Assembly (NCBI RefSeq): GCF_008801835.1
Contig: NZ_VZOW01000012.1
Coordinates: 84,462-148,461 of the forward strand
Source of the DNA: Cupriavidus pauculus
GTDB lineage: Bacteria; Pseudomonadota; Gammaproteobacteria; Burkholderiales; Burkholderiaceae
Direction: 5' to 3'
DNA: 64,000 nucleotides
The position numbers and the translations under genes were made by a program. The notes under the pieces are model-generated. The model made no database searches. It saw nothing but the letters and a program-made list of their open reading frames with translations, and had not been told where the DNA came from. Shown piece after piece: positions 8,086 through 17,440 of this stretch. Position 1 is the stretch's first letter. Each line of letters starts with the position of its first letter.

Positions 8086-8903
8086 CGGCGCAAACATCAC
8101 CGGCCGAGCCGCCACTTCCGCTGCACGCGCAGCAGACCCCGCAGGCACGCGGCGCGAGGATCGATATTCGTGGCGTCAGCCATGCATTTGGCGATGGCGA
8201 CCAGCGCTTGCCCGTGCTTGACGGCGTCGACCTGCAAGTCGCGCCCGGCGAGTTCGTCGCGCTGCTGGGACCGAGCGGCTGTGGAAAATCCACGCTGTTG
8301 CGGCTCGTGGCCGGACTCGATGCGCCCGATCAGGGCCAGATCCTGCAGGACGATGCGCCGATCGACCGGCCCGATCCGTCGCGCATCGTGGTGTTTCAGG
8401 ACCCCACGCTTTACCCTTGGCGACGCGTGCGCGACAACGTGGCGCTGGGTCTGCAGGCGCGCGGCCTGCTGCGCCGCGAAGGTCATCGCGTCGACGCCGC
8501 GCTGCGGCGCGTGGGACTCGAAGCCTTTGCGCGCGCGTTTCCGCATCAGCTCTCGGGCGGCATGGCGCAGCGCGTGGCACTGGCGCGCGCGCTGGTCAAC
8601 GACCCGCGCCTGCTGGTGCTCGACGAACCGCTCGGCAAGCTCGATTCGCTGACGCGCCTGGCGATGCAGAGCGATCTCGTCGATCTGTGGCAGCGCGCCG
8701 GGTTTTCGGCGCTGCTGGTCACGCACGATGTGGAAGAGGCGCTGTTCCTCGCGCAACGTGTGATCGTGTTCAGCCAGCGACCCGCGCGCATCACGGCCGA
8801 GATCCAGGTCGACCTGCCCTACCCGCGGCATCGCGGCGATCCGCGCCTGACCGAACTGCGTCATGAAGCGCTGCGTCATCTCGGTCTCGATGCCAGCTGG
8901 TAG
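8079..8903 (+). CDS. ABC transporter ATP-binding protein, SsuB-like
   Basis: The 274-residue ATPase carries all expected motifs: Walker A GPSGCGKST, Q-loop VVFQDPTLYPWRRVRDNV, signature LSGGMAQR, Walker B LLVLDEPLGKLD and switch His in LLVTHDVEEAL. The FQDPTLYPW/NV pattern is typical of nitrate/sulfonate/taurine importers (SsuB, TauB). The ATG sits inside the last codons of the permease gene (7-bp overlap), which also excludes longer starts. It energises the importer encoded upstream. A 3-bp gap separates it from the cytochrome c gene, so the operon seems to continue. Confidence 0.9.
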   Translation: MVTAQTSPAEPPLPLHAQQTPQARGARIDIRGVSHAFGDGDQRLPVLDGVDLQVAPGEFVALLGPSGCGKSTLLRLVAGLDAPDQGQILQDDAPIDRPDPSRIVVFQDPTLYPWRRVRDNVALGLQARGLLRREGHRVDAALRRVGLEAFARAFPHQLSGGMAQRVALARALVNDPRLLVLDEPLGKLDSLTRLAMQSDLVDLWQRAGFSALLVTHDVEEALFLAQRVIVFSQRPARITAEIQVDLPYPRHRGDPRLTELRHEALRHLGLDASW

Positions 8904-8906
8904 GCC

Positions 8907-10100
8907 ATGAACGGGCCGCCGCCCCAGGCGTGGCTCAATGCACTGCTCTCACTGATCCAACAGGCGCAGCTCGCCCTGCTGCGGATTTGGCACGCGCTGG
9001 GCTGGACGGGCGAACTGTACGGCCAGCCCGCGTGGCCGTGGGCGCAGCGCATTGCTGGCGAAACGCTGCTGATCGATCTGGGTCTGGCGCGCCAGCTTGC
9101 CATGACCCTGCTGGCCGTCGCATTGGCCGTGGCATGCGCACTCGCCGCGGCCATCTGGAAGCGGCATCGGCTGACTGCGCTCGCCATCGGCGCGCTGGCG
9201 CTCACGATCGCACCGTGGCCGTCGACAGGCCTGCTGTTGACCCCGGCCGCGCCCACCAGCTTCCACATCAGTCCATCGGGCTTTGCGGTGACGTCGATCG
9301 CCACGGGCGCGCGCCTCTACGCGCAGCATTGTGCCGCGTGCCATGGCGACGACGGCCGCGGCGAAGGTCGGCTGTCGGCGACGCTCATGCGCTGGCCGCC
9401 CACCTTTGCCAGTCCCCTGCTTGGCCGTCGCGCCGAAGGCGAGTTGTTCTGGCATATCGCCCACGGCATGCGCGACGCGCGAGGACACGCGACGATGCCG
9501 GCATTCGCCGCGCAGCTTAGCGACACCGACACGTGGGCAGTGATCGACTACATGAAGGCGCTTGCGGCAGGCACCGGCGCGGCGCAGCAAGGCAGTTGGC
9601 CGATACCGTTGCGGCTGCCGGAGGTTGCGGTGCGCTGCGGACGGGAAGCACCGCGCGCGCTATCGCAATGGCGGCGCGGACAGCGCGTGCGCGTTGTGAT
9701 GATCGATGGCACGGCGGCCGAGCAGCCGTTCGAGGATCCGCGTTTCCTGACCTTGCTGGTTACGCCGGACGGTCGCGCGCCCGGCGAAGCGGGGCAATTT
9801 CGCGCCGACTGCGTGGCGGAGTCTGCCGATGCGTGGCGCGTGTATGCGCAGATTGCCGGTGTCGATGCCGCGCATCCGGCCGGCACAACGCTATTGGCGG
9901 ATCGTCAGGGCTGGCTGCGCGCCCGCGCGGACGGCAAACGTCGCGAATGGAGCGACGCCGATCTGCTGTGCACCGCCGGACAGCAGACCGCCGCCCAGGC
10001 GGCCGGCACGTCGTCGGTGGGCGCTGATGGACTGACCGCTTTGCTGCTGCGCATCGATGCCGAACCAGTGCGCTTCGTGCAGGGCGGATTCGTGCATTGA
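8907..10100 (+). CDS. membrane-anchored c-type cytochrome
   Basis: The 397-residue protein has two N-terminal hydrophobic segments (about residues 61-83 and 88-110), then a cytochrome c domain with the haem motif CAACH at 142-146 and a likely distal ligand Met197 in TMPAF. The last 170 residues hold no motif I recognise. The haem domain must face the periplasm. The gene begins 3 bp after the SsuB-like ATPase gene, implying co-transcription with an organosulfur importer, which is unusual: SsuD-type systems do not need a periplasmic cytochrome. It may accept electrons from a periplasmic step or simply be carried in the operon. Confidence 0.75.
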   Translation: MNGPPPQAWLNALLSLIQQAQLALLRIWHALGWTGELYGQPAWPWAQRIAGETLLIDLGLARQLAMTLLAVALAVACALAAAIWKRHRLTALAIGALALTIAPWPSTGLLLTPAAPTSFHISPSGFAVTSIATGARLYAQHCAACHGDDGRGEGRLSATLMRWPPTFASPLLGRRAEGELFWHIAHGMRDARGHATMPAFAAQLSDTDTWAVIDYMKALAAGTGAAQQGSWPIPLRLPEVAVRCGREAPRALSQWRRGQRVRVVMIDGTAAEQPFEDPRFLTLLVTPDGRAPGEAGQFRADCVAESADAWRVYAQIAGVDAAHPAGTTLLADRQGWLRARADGKRREWSDADLLCTAGQQTAAQAAGTSSVGADGLTALLLRIDAEPVRFVQGGFVH

Positions 10101-10137
10101 ACCGCGACGCCGCGCGTCGCGGTCGTCGCGCGAAGGT

Positions 10138-11163
10138 TCAGCGCGGATCGGCCGAAGAGAGATCCGGGGCGTGCGGCGCAAATGCGTCTGGCGTGCTGGC
10201 ATGGCCGGTCACGTAGTCGATGGCGCGCAGCACCTCGTCGACCGACGGCGGCGCGCCGTTATCACCCACAGATACGGACTGGCCGGGCTTGTCCACCCCG
10301 AAATGCGGGCGCGAGGTGGCCGTGAACAGCATCACGGTAGGCTTGCCCAGCGCATCGGCCAGATGCACGAAGCCGGTGTCCATGCCGACCACCAGCGCCG
10401 CGGCGTCGACGCGCTGCGCACATTCCGTGATCGACATGCGCGGCAGCACTTCGGCGTTGGGAATGGCGGCGGCAAGCGCCTTGGCTTCGTCCTGCTCCTT
10501 CGGCGATCCCCACGGCAGTTGCACGCGATAGCCGCGGCGCGCCAGCGTATGGCCGATTTCCACCCAGTTGGCCTGCGGCCATTTCTTGATGTCGAGCGAG
10601 GTGGCGTGGAACAGCATCGCGCGCGGCACGCCGTCGGCGTTCAGCGCCACGGCCGGCGCGGGGATTTTCAGTTCGGCCGATTCGTGCGGCTCGATCTGGT
10701 AGCCCAGCGCGTTGGCAACCACCATGCGCATTTTCTGGCGACAGTTGGCGTCGCCATGCGGCCCGAAGATCTCGGTATAGGCAAACACCGCTTTCGCCTC
10801 GCCAAGATATTCGGCGGCATAGCCGAGGCGGCGCTTGGTGCGCGCCAGACGCGCGGCGATGGCGCTCTTGAACACGCCATGGACGTCGATCGCCACGTCG
10901 TAGGGCTCGCGGCGCAACTGACACAACGCGGAGAGGATGCCGCGCAGATCGCGCCATTTGCGGCCGTTCTTCTTGAACTGGCGCAGCGGCGGCGCGATCA
11001 CGCGATCCACGCCGACGGCCCAGCGCGGAATATCCGCACAGGATGCATCGGCGATCCAGTCGATCTTGGCTTCGGGATAGGCGCGTCGCAGGTCGTACAG
11101 CAACGGCAGGGTGTGCACCATGTCGCCGAGCGACGTGATCTTAATAAGAAGAATGCGCTTCAT
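10138..11163 (-). CDS. waaC: lipopolysaccharide heptosyltransferase I
   Basis: The 341-residue protein is a GT-B fold glycosyltransferase of family GT9. It adds the first L-glycero-D-manno-heptose to Kdo2-lipid A at the inner face of the inner membrane. Recognisable parts are the N-terminal MKRILLIKITSLGDMVHTLP, the acceptor region DWIADASCADI, and the donor-site segment VVGMDTGFVHLADALGKPTV with the conserved Asp-Thr-Gly and His-Leu-Ala. The chosen start at 11163 places the family's KIxxLGD motif at residues 8-14; the 22-codon upstream extension is not conserved in character. It is convergent with the cytochrome gene, 37 bp away. Confidence 0.92.
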   Translation of the reverse strand: MKRILLIKITSLGDMVHTLPLLYDLRRAYPEAKIDWIADASCADIPRWAVGVDRVIAPPLRQFKKNGRKWRDLRGILSALCQLRREPYDVAIDVHGVFKSAIAARLARTKRRLGYAAEYLGEAKAVFAYTEIFGPHGDANCRQKMRMVVANALGYQIEPHESAELKIPAPAVALNADGVPRAMLFHATSLDIKKWPQANWVEIGHTLARRGYRVQLPWGSPKEQDEAKALAAAIPNAEVLPRMSITECAQRVDAAALVVGMDTGFVHLADALGKPTVMLFTATSRPHFGVDKPGQSVSVGDNGAPPSVDEVLRAIDYVTGHASTPDAFAPHAPDLSSADPR

Positions 11164-11344
11164 GAACGGGGCGTCGGTGTGCAAACGCGGCCGATCGGGC
11201 CGCGTTCGAAAGGCGCTAGTATGCCCCAACTCCCGGGCGCGTCGGGCGGATCAGGCCGTCATCGGCCACCGGCATCCCTCGGCTGCCAGCGCGCTGCCGT
11301 GCGCCTCATGTGTCCCCTGCTTCCCGTGCTGCCGCTGCGACAAA

Positions 11345-11950
11345 TCAGGCGTGCCAGACCGATGCATCGGGCACCACGGTGGCAAAGCGGTCGTTCAGCG
11401 CCGCCAGCGTGACGCGATGCAGTTCGGCCGCAGGCAGCGGCGCGCCGCCGAGCGGATCGGGCAGGTCGCGCGTGGCGCAGCCGTTGGCCACCAGCGTGAC
11501 GCGATAGCCGTGATCGAGTGCGGAGCGTACCGTGGCGCTGATGCACATATGGGTCTGGAATCCGGCGACGATCAATTCCTTGCGGCCCAGCGCGGTCAGG
11601 CGCGCGGCGAGGTCGGTGCCCGCAAAGCTGTTCGGCAGGCTTTTTACGACCGTCTGCTCGCCGTCCCGCGGCGTCAGTCCTTCGATGATCAACGCATACG
11701 GGCCGGCCGGATCGAACGCGCCACCGGCCTTGCCGTGATGCACCACGTGGATCACCGGCGTGCCATGGCGGCGCGCCAGCGCGAGCAGTTCCGCACAGCC
11801 CGCCACGGCTTCCGGCATACCGGTCAGCGGCAGCTTTCCATCGACGTATTCGCGCTGGTGATCGACCAGGATCAGCACGGCGTCGGACCACGCTGAGGGC
11901 TTGCGGCTGGCGCCGGCGGCATCGAGCAAGGTGAACGGGGCGGTTGGCAT
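11345..11950 (-). CDS. isochorismatase-family cysteine hydrolase
   Basis: The 201-residue protein has the isochorismatase/nicotinamidase fold with a complete Asp30-Lys103-Cys136 triad: Asp in LILVDHQREY, Lys in VVKSLPNSF and Cys in QTHMCISATVR. Family members hydrolyse amides, carbamoyl groups or vinyl ethers, and the substrate here is unknown. The THMC context and DHGY.VTLV segment fit the YcaC/uncharacterised hydrolase subgroup rather than nicotinamidase, since the metal-binding D-x-H-x-H set is not evident. It diverges from a LysR-type regulator gene with about 70 bp between them, so that regulator probably controls it. Confidence 0.85.
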   Translation of the reverse strand: MPTAPFTLLDAAGASRKPSAWSDAVLILVDHQREYVDGKLPLTGMPEAVAGCAELLALARRHGTPVIHVVHHGKAGGAFDPAGPYALIIEGLTPRDGEQTVVKSLPNSFAGTDLAARLTALGRKELIVAGFQTHMCISATVRSALDHGYRVTLVANGCATRDLPDPLGGAPLPAAELHRVTLAALNDRFATVVPDASVWHA

Positions 11951-12023
11951 ATCGAAGTCTCAGGTTTGGATAGTGACTAGGCATGCATGCTAGAGCGCGG
12001 TAACCTGTGCGCCAATTCCCCAC

Positions 12024-12899
12024 TTGCTCACACTCGCTGTGCAAAAAAGCACAATCTCCTGGGACGATCTGCTGACCCTTTCCACGCTGATGCGCACCGG
12101 CAGCTATTCGGCCTGCGCGCGCGAACTCGATATCACCCACGCCACGGCGATCCGGCGCATTCGGCGGCTGGAGGCGGCGCTGGGCAAGCCGGTGGCCACG
12201 CGCGCCGACGGCACCTTCGTGCTGACCGCGGCAGGCCGCAACGCGCTGACCGCGGCGCGACAAATGGAACAGTCCGCCGACCGGCTGTTGCGGGAGATCG
12301 AAGGGACGGCGCCCGGGGTGTCGGGCATGGTGCGCGTGGCCGCCACAGCGTCGCTGGGCAGCCATTTCCTGACGCCGCGGCTACCCGCGTTCTATGTCGG
12401 CAATCCCGATGTGGAAGTGCGGCTCGAGGTGGACAACCGCGTGACCAGCCTGGCCAAGCGCCGCGCCCACATTGCGGTACGGCTGGCGCGGCCGAAGGAA
12501 GACACCATGGTGGCGCAGCGTGCGGGCACGATCCATTTCGGCCTCTACGCGCCCGCGGACATGCCTGCGGCGCTGGCAGATTCGCGCGATACGCCGATGT
12601 GCGGCCTGCTCGACGAGGGGTTTTCGCTGCCCGAAGTGGAATGGCCGCTGGCGCAGGCGCGCCGCTTTTCGTTCCAGTCGAACAGCTTGCTGGCCGTCCG
12701 TGAAGGCGTGCGCGCCGGCCTGGGGGTGGCGCTGCTGCCCCACTACATCGGCGCGGGCGAGCCCGGCCTCGCGCTGATCCGCAACGTGCCGGAAGTGGTG
12801 CGCGAAATCTGGCTAGCCTATCCCGTCGAGTTTCGCGGCGCTTCACGCTTTCGGCCGGTCATCGACTGGCTTGCCCAAACCCTGGCCGAATGCCCTTGA
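12024..12899 (+). CDS. LysR-family transcriptional regulator
   Basis: The 291-residue protein has an N-terminal winged helix-turn-helix (about residues 13-72, with SYSACARELDITHATAIRRIRRLEAALG) and a periplasmic-binding-like effector domain. The start is uncertain: no ATG fits, and TTG at 12024 (used here) and GTG at 12039 are both possible. Neither has a clear ribosome-binding site. The DNA-binding domain is unaffected by the choice. It is transcribed away from the isochorismatase-family gene, the usual arrangement for a LysR regulator and its target. The effector is unknown. Confidence 0.85.
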   Translation: MLTLAVQKSTISWDDLLTLSTLMRTGSYSACARELDITHATAIRRIRRLEAALGKPVATRADGTFVLTAAGRNALTAARQMEQSADRLLREIEGTAPGVSGMVRVAATASLGSHFLTPRLPAFYVGNPDVEVRLEVDNRVTSLAKRRAHIAVRLARPKEDTMVAQRAGTIHFGLYAPADMPAALADSRDTPMCGLLDEGFSLPEVEWPLAQARRFSFQSNSLLAVREGVRAGLGVALLPHYIGAGEPGLALIRNVPEVVREIWLAYPVEFRGASRFRPVIDWLAQTLAECP

Positions 12900-13160
12900 G
12901 GCGCCATGTCGGCCCGGCGTGAGCATGAAGTGTCGCGGCCGTGCCACGCGGCAGTGCATTCGGAACGCCCGCGCTGCGCCTCTGGTTGCCTGATGTGCGC
13001 CGACACACACCGGCCGGGCGCCAATGCCATCGAGATAAACACAAGTTCTGCTACGCTTTGATCCAGTTGCCGACGATATCGCTATCACACGGGCTGTTGT
13101 TGCAGAAAGCCCAGGCAACAGGGTACGGGTCAGTGCAAAGGAAATAAAAAAAAGAGCTTC

Positions 13161-15149
13161 ATGCGGCACTCTTTGAAGTACCGGATGGCAATCGCGGCGG
13201 CGCTTGTGGTCACGCTGGTGGTCGTGGTGCGGGGCAGTTTTTCCCAGTACTACGCCTACACGCGCCTGAACGAGGTGATTCAGGATCAGCAGGACACACT
13301 GGTCAAGCTGGTCGCCGACCAACTGGACGAAAAACTCGAAGCGCGTGCGCTCGTGTTGCGCCGGCTCGCGCGTACGCTTGCGCCGGTTCTCGATCACCCC
13401 ACCGGCCAGTTGCGCCGCCTGGCGGCCGACACGGTCGACATGCCCGAGCACTTCAACGCCGTCTTCATGGTCTGGCCCGATGGCTCGCTGGCATTCAGCA
13501 CCGCGGTGCCGGACGGCACGAAAATGACCGTGGGCGATCGCGATTACTTCCGCAGTATCGCCAACGGGGCCGACTTCGCCGTGTCCGACCTGCTGCAGGG
13601 CAAGCATTCGGCGGCGCCCGGCGTGATCCTCGCCGTGCCGTTGCGCGATGCCAATGGCCACTTGCTCGGTGTGGTGGGCGGCGCGTTGAATCTGTCGTCC
13701 CAAAATTTCCTGCGCGAGCTGGCTCATCACCGCGTCGGCGTGACCGGCTTCTACTGCCTGGTGTCGGCCGGCCCGAATCCCCGTTATGCGATGCATCCCG
13801 ATACCTCCAAGGTGCTCACGCCGGCGCGGGCTGTGGGCGAATCATGCGGCGCCGAACGGCCCGCATCGGCCTGGGAAGTGCTGTCACCCCAGCAACCGGT
13901 GGTTGCGCGTCGCCTGCTGGAATCGAACGGCTGGGAGGTGATTTCCGTGCTGCCCGCGGCCGAAGCGTATGCGCCGCTGCTCGAAGCGCGCCAGCGCTCG
14001 ATATTCGTCGCACTGGCGTCGCTGCTGCTGGCTGCGCTGGCGATGTGGGCCACCATCCGCCATCTGCTCGCGCCGCTCGAACACTTGCATCGCACGGTGC
14101 GCCGGCTGGGCGAACATCCCGGGGCAATGGCCGACCTCACGGTCAAGCGCAACGACGAAATCGGCGAGCTGGCCGGTGCGTTCTCGGAAGTGATGACGCA
14201 ATTGTCGGAGCGTGAAGCGGCGCTCAAGGCCGCCAAGGACAGCGCCGCCGCCAGCGAAAAACGGCTCGAGGCGATCGCCAATCACGTACCGGATTTCGTG
14301 GCGTTTATCGACGCCAGCGAGCGCTTTGCCTTCGTGAACCGCGCCTATGCGAGGCATTTCGGCCTTCCCGCCGAGCAGATTGTCGGCCTGTCGCTGCGCG
14401 AGCTGTGGGGCACGCCCGAATACGTGGCCAACAAGCCCTATCTGGACCGCGCATGCGCCGGCGAGTCGATCACGTTCACGCGCGAGAGCGCGGACGGCGC
14501 GGCTTGGGAAGTGACATTCCAGCCGGCCTGGAATGACGCGCAGGATGTTGTCACCGGCCTGCACATGTTTGCCCGCAACGTCACCGGCGAGCGCCAGAAG
14601 CTGCGCACGCTCGAAGCGCAGACGCTTTCCGACCACCTGACCGGGCTGCTCAACCGCAAGGGCTTTGACCGGCGCCTGCAGGAAACCATGGCGCGCGCCG
14701 ATGCCTGCGGCCATCACGCCGCGCTGCTGCTGGTCGACCTCGACGACTTCAAGGCCGTCAACGACACCCGTGGCCACCCGGTGGGCGATCAGTTGCTGAT
14801 TGCCTACGCCGAACGCTTGCGCGCGTGCGTGCGGGCCGGCGACGCCGTGGCGCGGATCGGCGGCGACGAGTTCGCGATCATCCTCGACAATGTGTCCAAT
14901 CCGAATACCGTCGAGCGCATCGCCCGCACCGTGGTGCACGCCGCCATGCGCCCGTTCGAGATCCACGGCGAACAGATGGTGTCGACCGCCAGCGTTGGCA
15001 GCGCGATGCATCGCGCGGGCCAGGGCACATCGGTGAGCGAACTGTTCATGCGTGCGGACATGGCGCTTTACGACGCCAAACGCCAGGGCAAGGCGTGCCA
15101 CGCGGGCACCCTGTCCCGAATCGTCGCGCAGACGGCCAGCGACGCTTGA
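13161..15149 (+). CDS. membrane-bound diguanylate cyclase (Cache-HAMP-PAS-GGDEF)
   Basis: The 662-residue protein makes c-di-GMP from two GTP. Domains in order: membrane segment (about 8-28), a large periplasmic sensor with dCache-like segments (GDRDYFRSIANG, PGVILAVPLRDANGHLLGVVGGA), a second membrane segment (about 280-300), a HAMP-like linker, a PAS domain from about 368 and a GGDEF domain with intact RIGGDEF near 566. No EAL domain follows. The sensor resembles those for small organic ligands. AAAGAG lies just upstream of the ATG. The gene stands alone, convergent with the glycerol transporter operon. The roughly 260 bp before it hold no gene. Confidence 0.88.
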   Translation: MRHSLKYRMAIAAALVVTLVVVVRGSFSQYYAYTRLNEVIQDQQDTLVKLVADQLDEKLEARALVLRRLARTLAPVLDHPTGQLRRLAADTVDMPEHFNAVFMVWPDGSLAFSTAVPDGTKMTVGDRDYFRSIANGADFAVSDLLQGKHSAAPGVILAVPLRDANGHLLGVVGGALNLSSQNFLRELAHHRVGVTGFYCLVSAGPNPRYAMHPDTSKVLTPARAVGESCGAERPASAWEVLSPQQPVVARRLLESNGWEVISVLPAAEAYAPLLEARQRSIFVALASLLLAALAMWATIRHLLAPLEHLHRTVRRLGEHPGAMADLTVKRNDEIGELAGAFSEVMTQLSEREAALKAAKDSAAASEKRLEAIANHVPDFVAFIDASERFAFVNRAYARHFGLPAEQIVGLSLRELWGTPEYVANKPYLDRACAGESITFTRESADGAAWEVTFQPAWNDAQDVVTGLHMFARNVTGERQKLRTLEAQTLSDHLTGLLNRKGFDRRLQETMARADACGHHAALLLVDLDDFKAVNDTRGHPVGDQLLIAYAERLRACVRAGDAVARIGGDEFAIILDNVSNPNTVERIARTVVHAAMRPFEIHGEQMVSTASVGSAMHRAGQGTSVSELFMRADMALYDAKRQGKACHAGTLSRIVAQTASDA

Positions 15150-15169
15150 GCGGCACGCGCTGACTTGAT

Positions 15170-15202
15170 AAAAAAAACGGTGACGCATGACGCGCCACCG
15201 TT
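15170..15202 (-). terminator. rho-independent terminator of the glycerol transporter operon
   Basis: Read on the minus strand, ACGGTG-g-CGC pairs with GCG-t-CACCGT across a short loop, followed by a run of eight T. It lies 35 bp beyond the glpV stop codon and between two convergent genes. Confidence 0.8.
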
Positions 15203-15237
15203 CTCACCGCAAGCCGGACACCGGTCCTGGCGAAGGA

Positions 15238-16980
15238 TCAGCGCACGCGCCCTTCCTTCCACGCCTGCAGCAGCTTGTCATAGGCGATGGTTTCGCCCTT
15301 CGGCTTTTCGTTGTCGAGCTTCTTCCACGGCGCGTGTTCCGACGACAGCCACTTCGACGGATCGCTCTTCGGATTGAGCTTCGGCGCGCAGTTGGCCATG
15401 CCGGCGCGCTGCAGGCGGCCCATCACCTGATCCATTTCCTCGGCCAGGTTGTCCATCGCGGCCTGCGGCGTCTTCTCGCCGGTAACCGCGGTGGCAACGT
15501 TCTTCCACCACAGCTGCGCCAGCTTCGGATAGTCGGGCACGTTGTTGCCGGTCGGCGTCCACGCCACGCGCGCCGGGCTGCGGTAGAACTCGATCAGCCC
15601 GCCATACTTGGCCGCATTCTTGGTCAGGTAGTCGTGATGGATATCGCTGTCGCGGATGAAAGTCAGGCCCGTCAGCGACTTCTTCAGCGACACCGTCTTC
15701 GAGGTCACGAACTGCGCATACAGCCACGCGGCCGCCAGCCGGTTCGGATCGGTGTTCTTGAAGAACGTCCACGAGCCCACGTCCTGATAGCCGTTCTGCA
15801 TGCCCGGCTTCCAGTACGGACCATAGGGCGACGGCGCCATGCGCCACTTCGGCGATCCGTCGGCATTGACCACCGGCAGGCCCTTCTTGGTCATGTCGGC
15901 GGTGAAGGCCGTGTACCAGAACACCTGCTGCGCAACTTGGCCCTGCGCCGGCACGGGGCCGGCTTCGGAGAAGGTCATGCCCATGGCCTGGGGCGGCGCG
16001 TACTTCTTCATCCAGTCGATGTACTTGGTCAGCGCGTACACCGCTGCCGGACTGTTGGTGGCGCCCCCGCGCGACACCGAGGCGCCGACCGGCGTGCATT
16101 TGTCCTCGGCTACGCGGATGCCCCATTCGTCGACCGGCATGCCGTTGGGCAGGCCCTTGTCGGCTGAGCCTGCCATCGACAGCCACGCATCGGTGAAGCG
16201 CCAGCCCAGCGACGGATCCTTCTTGCCGTAGTCCATGTGGCCGAACACCTTCTTGCCATCGAGCTCCTTCACGTCGTTGGTGAAGAAGTTGGCGATGTCC
16301 TCGTAGGCGGACCAGTTGGTCGGCACGCCCAGGTCATAGCCGTACTTGGCCTTGAACTTGTCCTGCAGGTCCTTGCGCGCGAACCAGTCCGCGCGGAACC
16401 AGTACAGGTTGGCAAACTGCTGGTCGGGCAACTGGTATAGCTTGCCGTCCGGCGCCGTGGTGAACTTGGTGCCGATGAAGTCCTTGATGTCGATGCCGGG
16501 GTTGGTGAATTCCTTGCCCGCGCCGTTCATGTAGTCGGACAGCGGCAGGATGGCACCGTAGCGATAGTGCGTGCCGATCAGGTCCGAATCGGAAATCCAG
16601 CCGTCGTAGATCGACTTGCCCGACTGCATCGACGTCTGCAGTTTTTCCACCACATCGCCTTCCTGGATGATGTCGTGGTTGACCTTGATGCCGGTGATTT
16701 CCTCGAACGCCTTGGCCAGCGTTTTCGATTCGTACTCGTGCGTGGTGATGGTTTCGGACACCACGTTGATCTGCGTGACGCCCTTGCCCTTGAGCTTGGC
16801 GGCGGCGTCCATGAACCACTTCAGTTCCGCCATCTGCTTGTCCTTGGACAGCGACGACGGCTGGAATTCGTTGTCGACCCACTTCTTCGCCGCGGCCTCG
16901 TCGGCCAGGGCGGCATGTCCGCATGTCAGCGCGGCCGCAAAGGCCAGGGCTGACATCCCCAACTTCACGCGCTCTTTCAT
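15238..16980 (-). CDS. glpV: glycerol ABC transporter substrate-binding protein
   Basis: The 580-residue periplasmic protein starts with a Sec signal (MKERVKLGMSALAFAAALTC...HAALADE) and has the architecture of family 1 solute-binding proteins, but is unusually long, as is characteristic of the GlpV subgroup. The start at 16980 follows GAGGAGAC. Binding-protein segments include VVSETITTHEYESKTLAKAFEE and DVVEKLQTSMQSGKSIYDGW. It is the last gene of the leftward operon glpS-T-P-Q-U-V, matching the glycerol transport operon described in Rhizobium leguminosarum. It should deliver glycerol to GlpP/GlpQ. A terminator follows. Confidence 0.88.
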   Translation of the reverse strand: MKERVKLGMSALAFAAALTCGHAALADEAAAKKWVDNEFQPSSLSKDKQMAELKWFMDAAAKLKGKGVTQINVVSETITTHEYESKTLAKAFEEITGIKVNHDIIQEGDVVEKLQTSMQSGKSIYDGWISDSDLIGTHYRYGAILPLSDYMNGAGKEFTNPGIDIKDFIGTKFTTAPDGKLYQLPDQQFANLYWFRADWFARKDLQDKFKAKYGYDLGVPTNWSAYEDIANFFTNDVKELDGKKVFGHMDYGKKDPSLGWRFTDAWLSMAGSADKGLPNGMPVDEWGIRVAEDKCTPVGASVSRGGATNSPAAVYALTKYIDWMKKYAPPQAMGMTFSEAGPVPAQGQVAQQVFWYTAFTADMTKKGLPVVNADGSPKWRMAPSPYGPYWKPGMQNGYQDVGSWTFFKNTDPNRLAAAWLYAQFVTSKTVSLKKSLTGLTFIRDSDIHHDYLTKNAAKYGGLIEFYRSPARVAWTPTGNNVPDYPKLAQLWWKNVATAVTGEKTPQAAMDNLAEEMDQVMGRLQRAGMANCAPKLNPKSDPSKWLSSEHAPWKKLDNEKPKGETIAYDKLLQAWKEGRVR

Positions 16981-17101
16981 CAGTGTCTCCTCAGGAACCC
17001 TTCCCCGGCTCTTTAACTGGGTTGCGGCCCCGGGGAAGGGACAAAGATCTCGCAGCCCATGACAGAAAACGCGCTCCACCGCGCCGGCGCCGCCGGCGTC
17101 A

Positions 17102-17410
17102 TCAGCCCTTGCGCATGACGATCGCCAGCGCCACGGCGGAAATCGCCACGCTGATCCAGATCGACGGCGCTTCGGCCAGTTGCAGCCAGCCCTGGATCTT
17201 CTCGCCCAGCCCCACCCATGCCAGGTTGATCCACGCGGCGCACATCAGGCCGATAAACAGGCGGTCGCCGCGCGTGGTGGGAATCGGCAGGAAGCCCTTG
17301 CGCTCGGTGGTCGGCGCGCGCACTTCCCAGATCGTCATGCCGATCAGCATCAGCACCACCAGCGTGAAAAACACCGCCACGGGCGTGGTCCAAACCATCC
17401 AGCTCAACAT
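17102..17410 (-). CDS. glpU: small membrane protein of the glycerol transporter (DUF2160)
   Basis: The 102-residue protein has three hydrophobic segments (about 5-27, 50-68 and 82-98) separated by a conserved-looking polar loop around WEVRAPTTERKGFLPIPTTRGDR. This is the DUF2160 protein found in glycerol ABC transporter operons between the second permease and the binding-protein gene, called GlpU in Rhizobium. Its role in transport is not established; an accessory membrane subunit is likely. Position and size agree with the family. Confidence 0.85.
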   Translation of the reverse strand: MLSWMVWTTPVAVFFTLVVLMLIGMTIWEVRAPTTERKGFLPIPTTRGDRLFIGLMCAAWINLAWVGLGEKIQGWLQLAEAPSIWISVAISAVALAIVMRKG

Positions 17411-17440
17411 CGCTCGCTCCCTTGCAAACGGCGTCAGACG

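Noticed and set aside
13884..15188. 434-codon minus-strand frame opposite the diguanylate cyclase
   Set aside because: Antisense to an intact GGDEF gene and without any family features.
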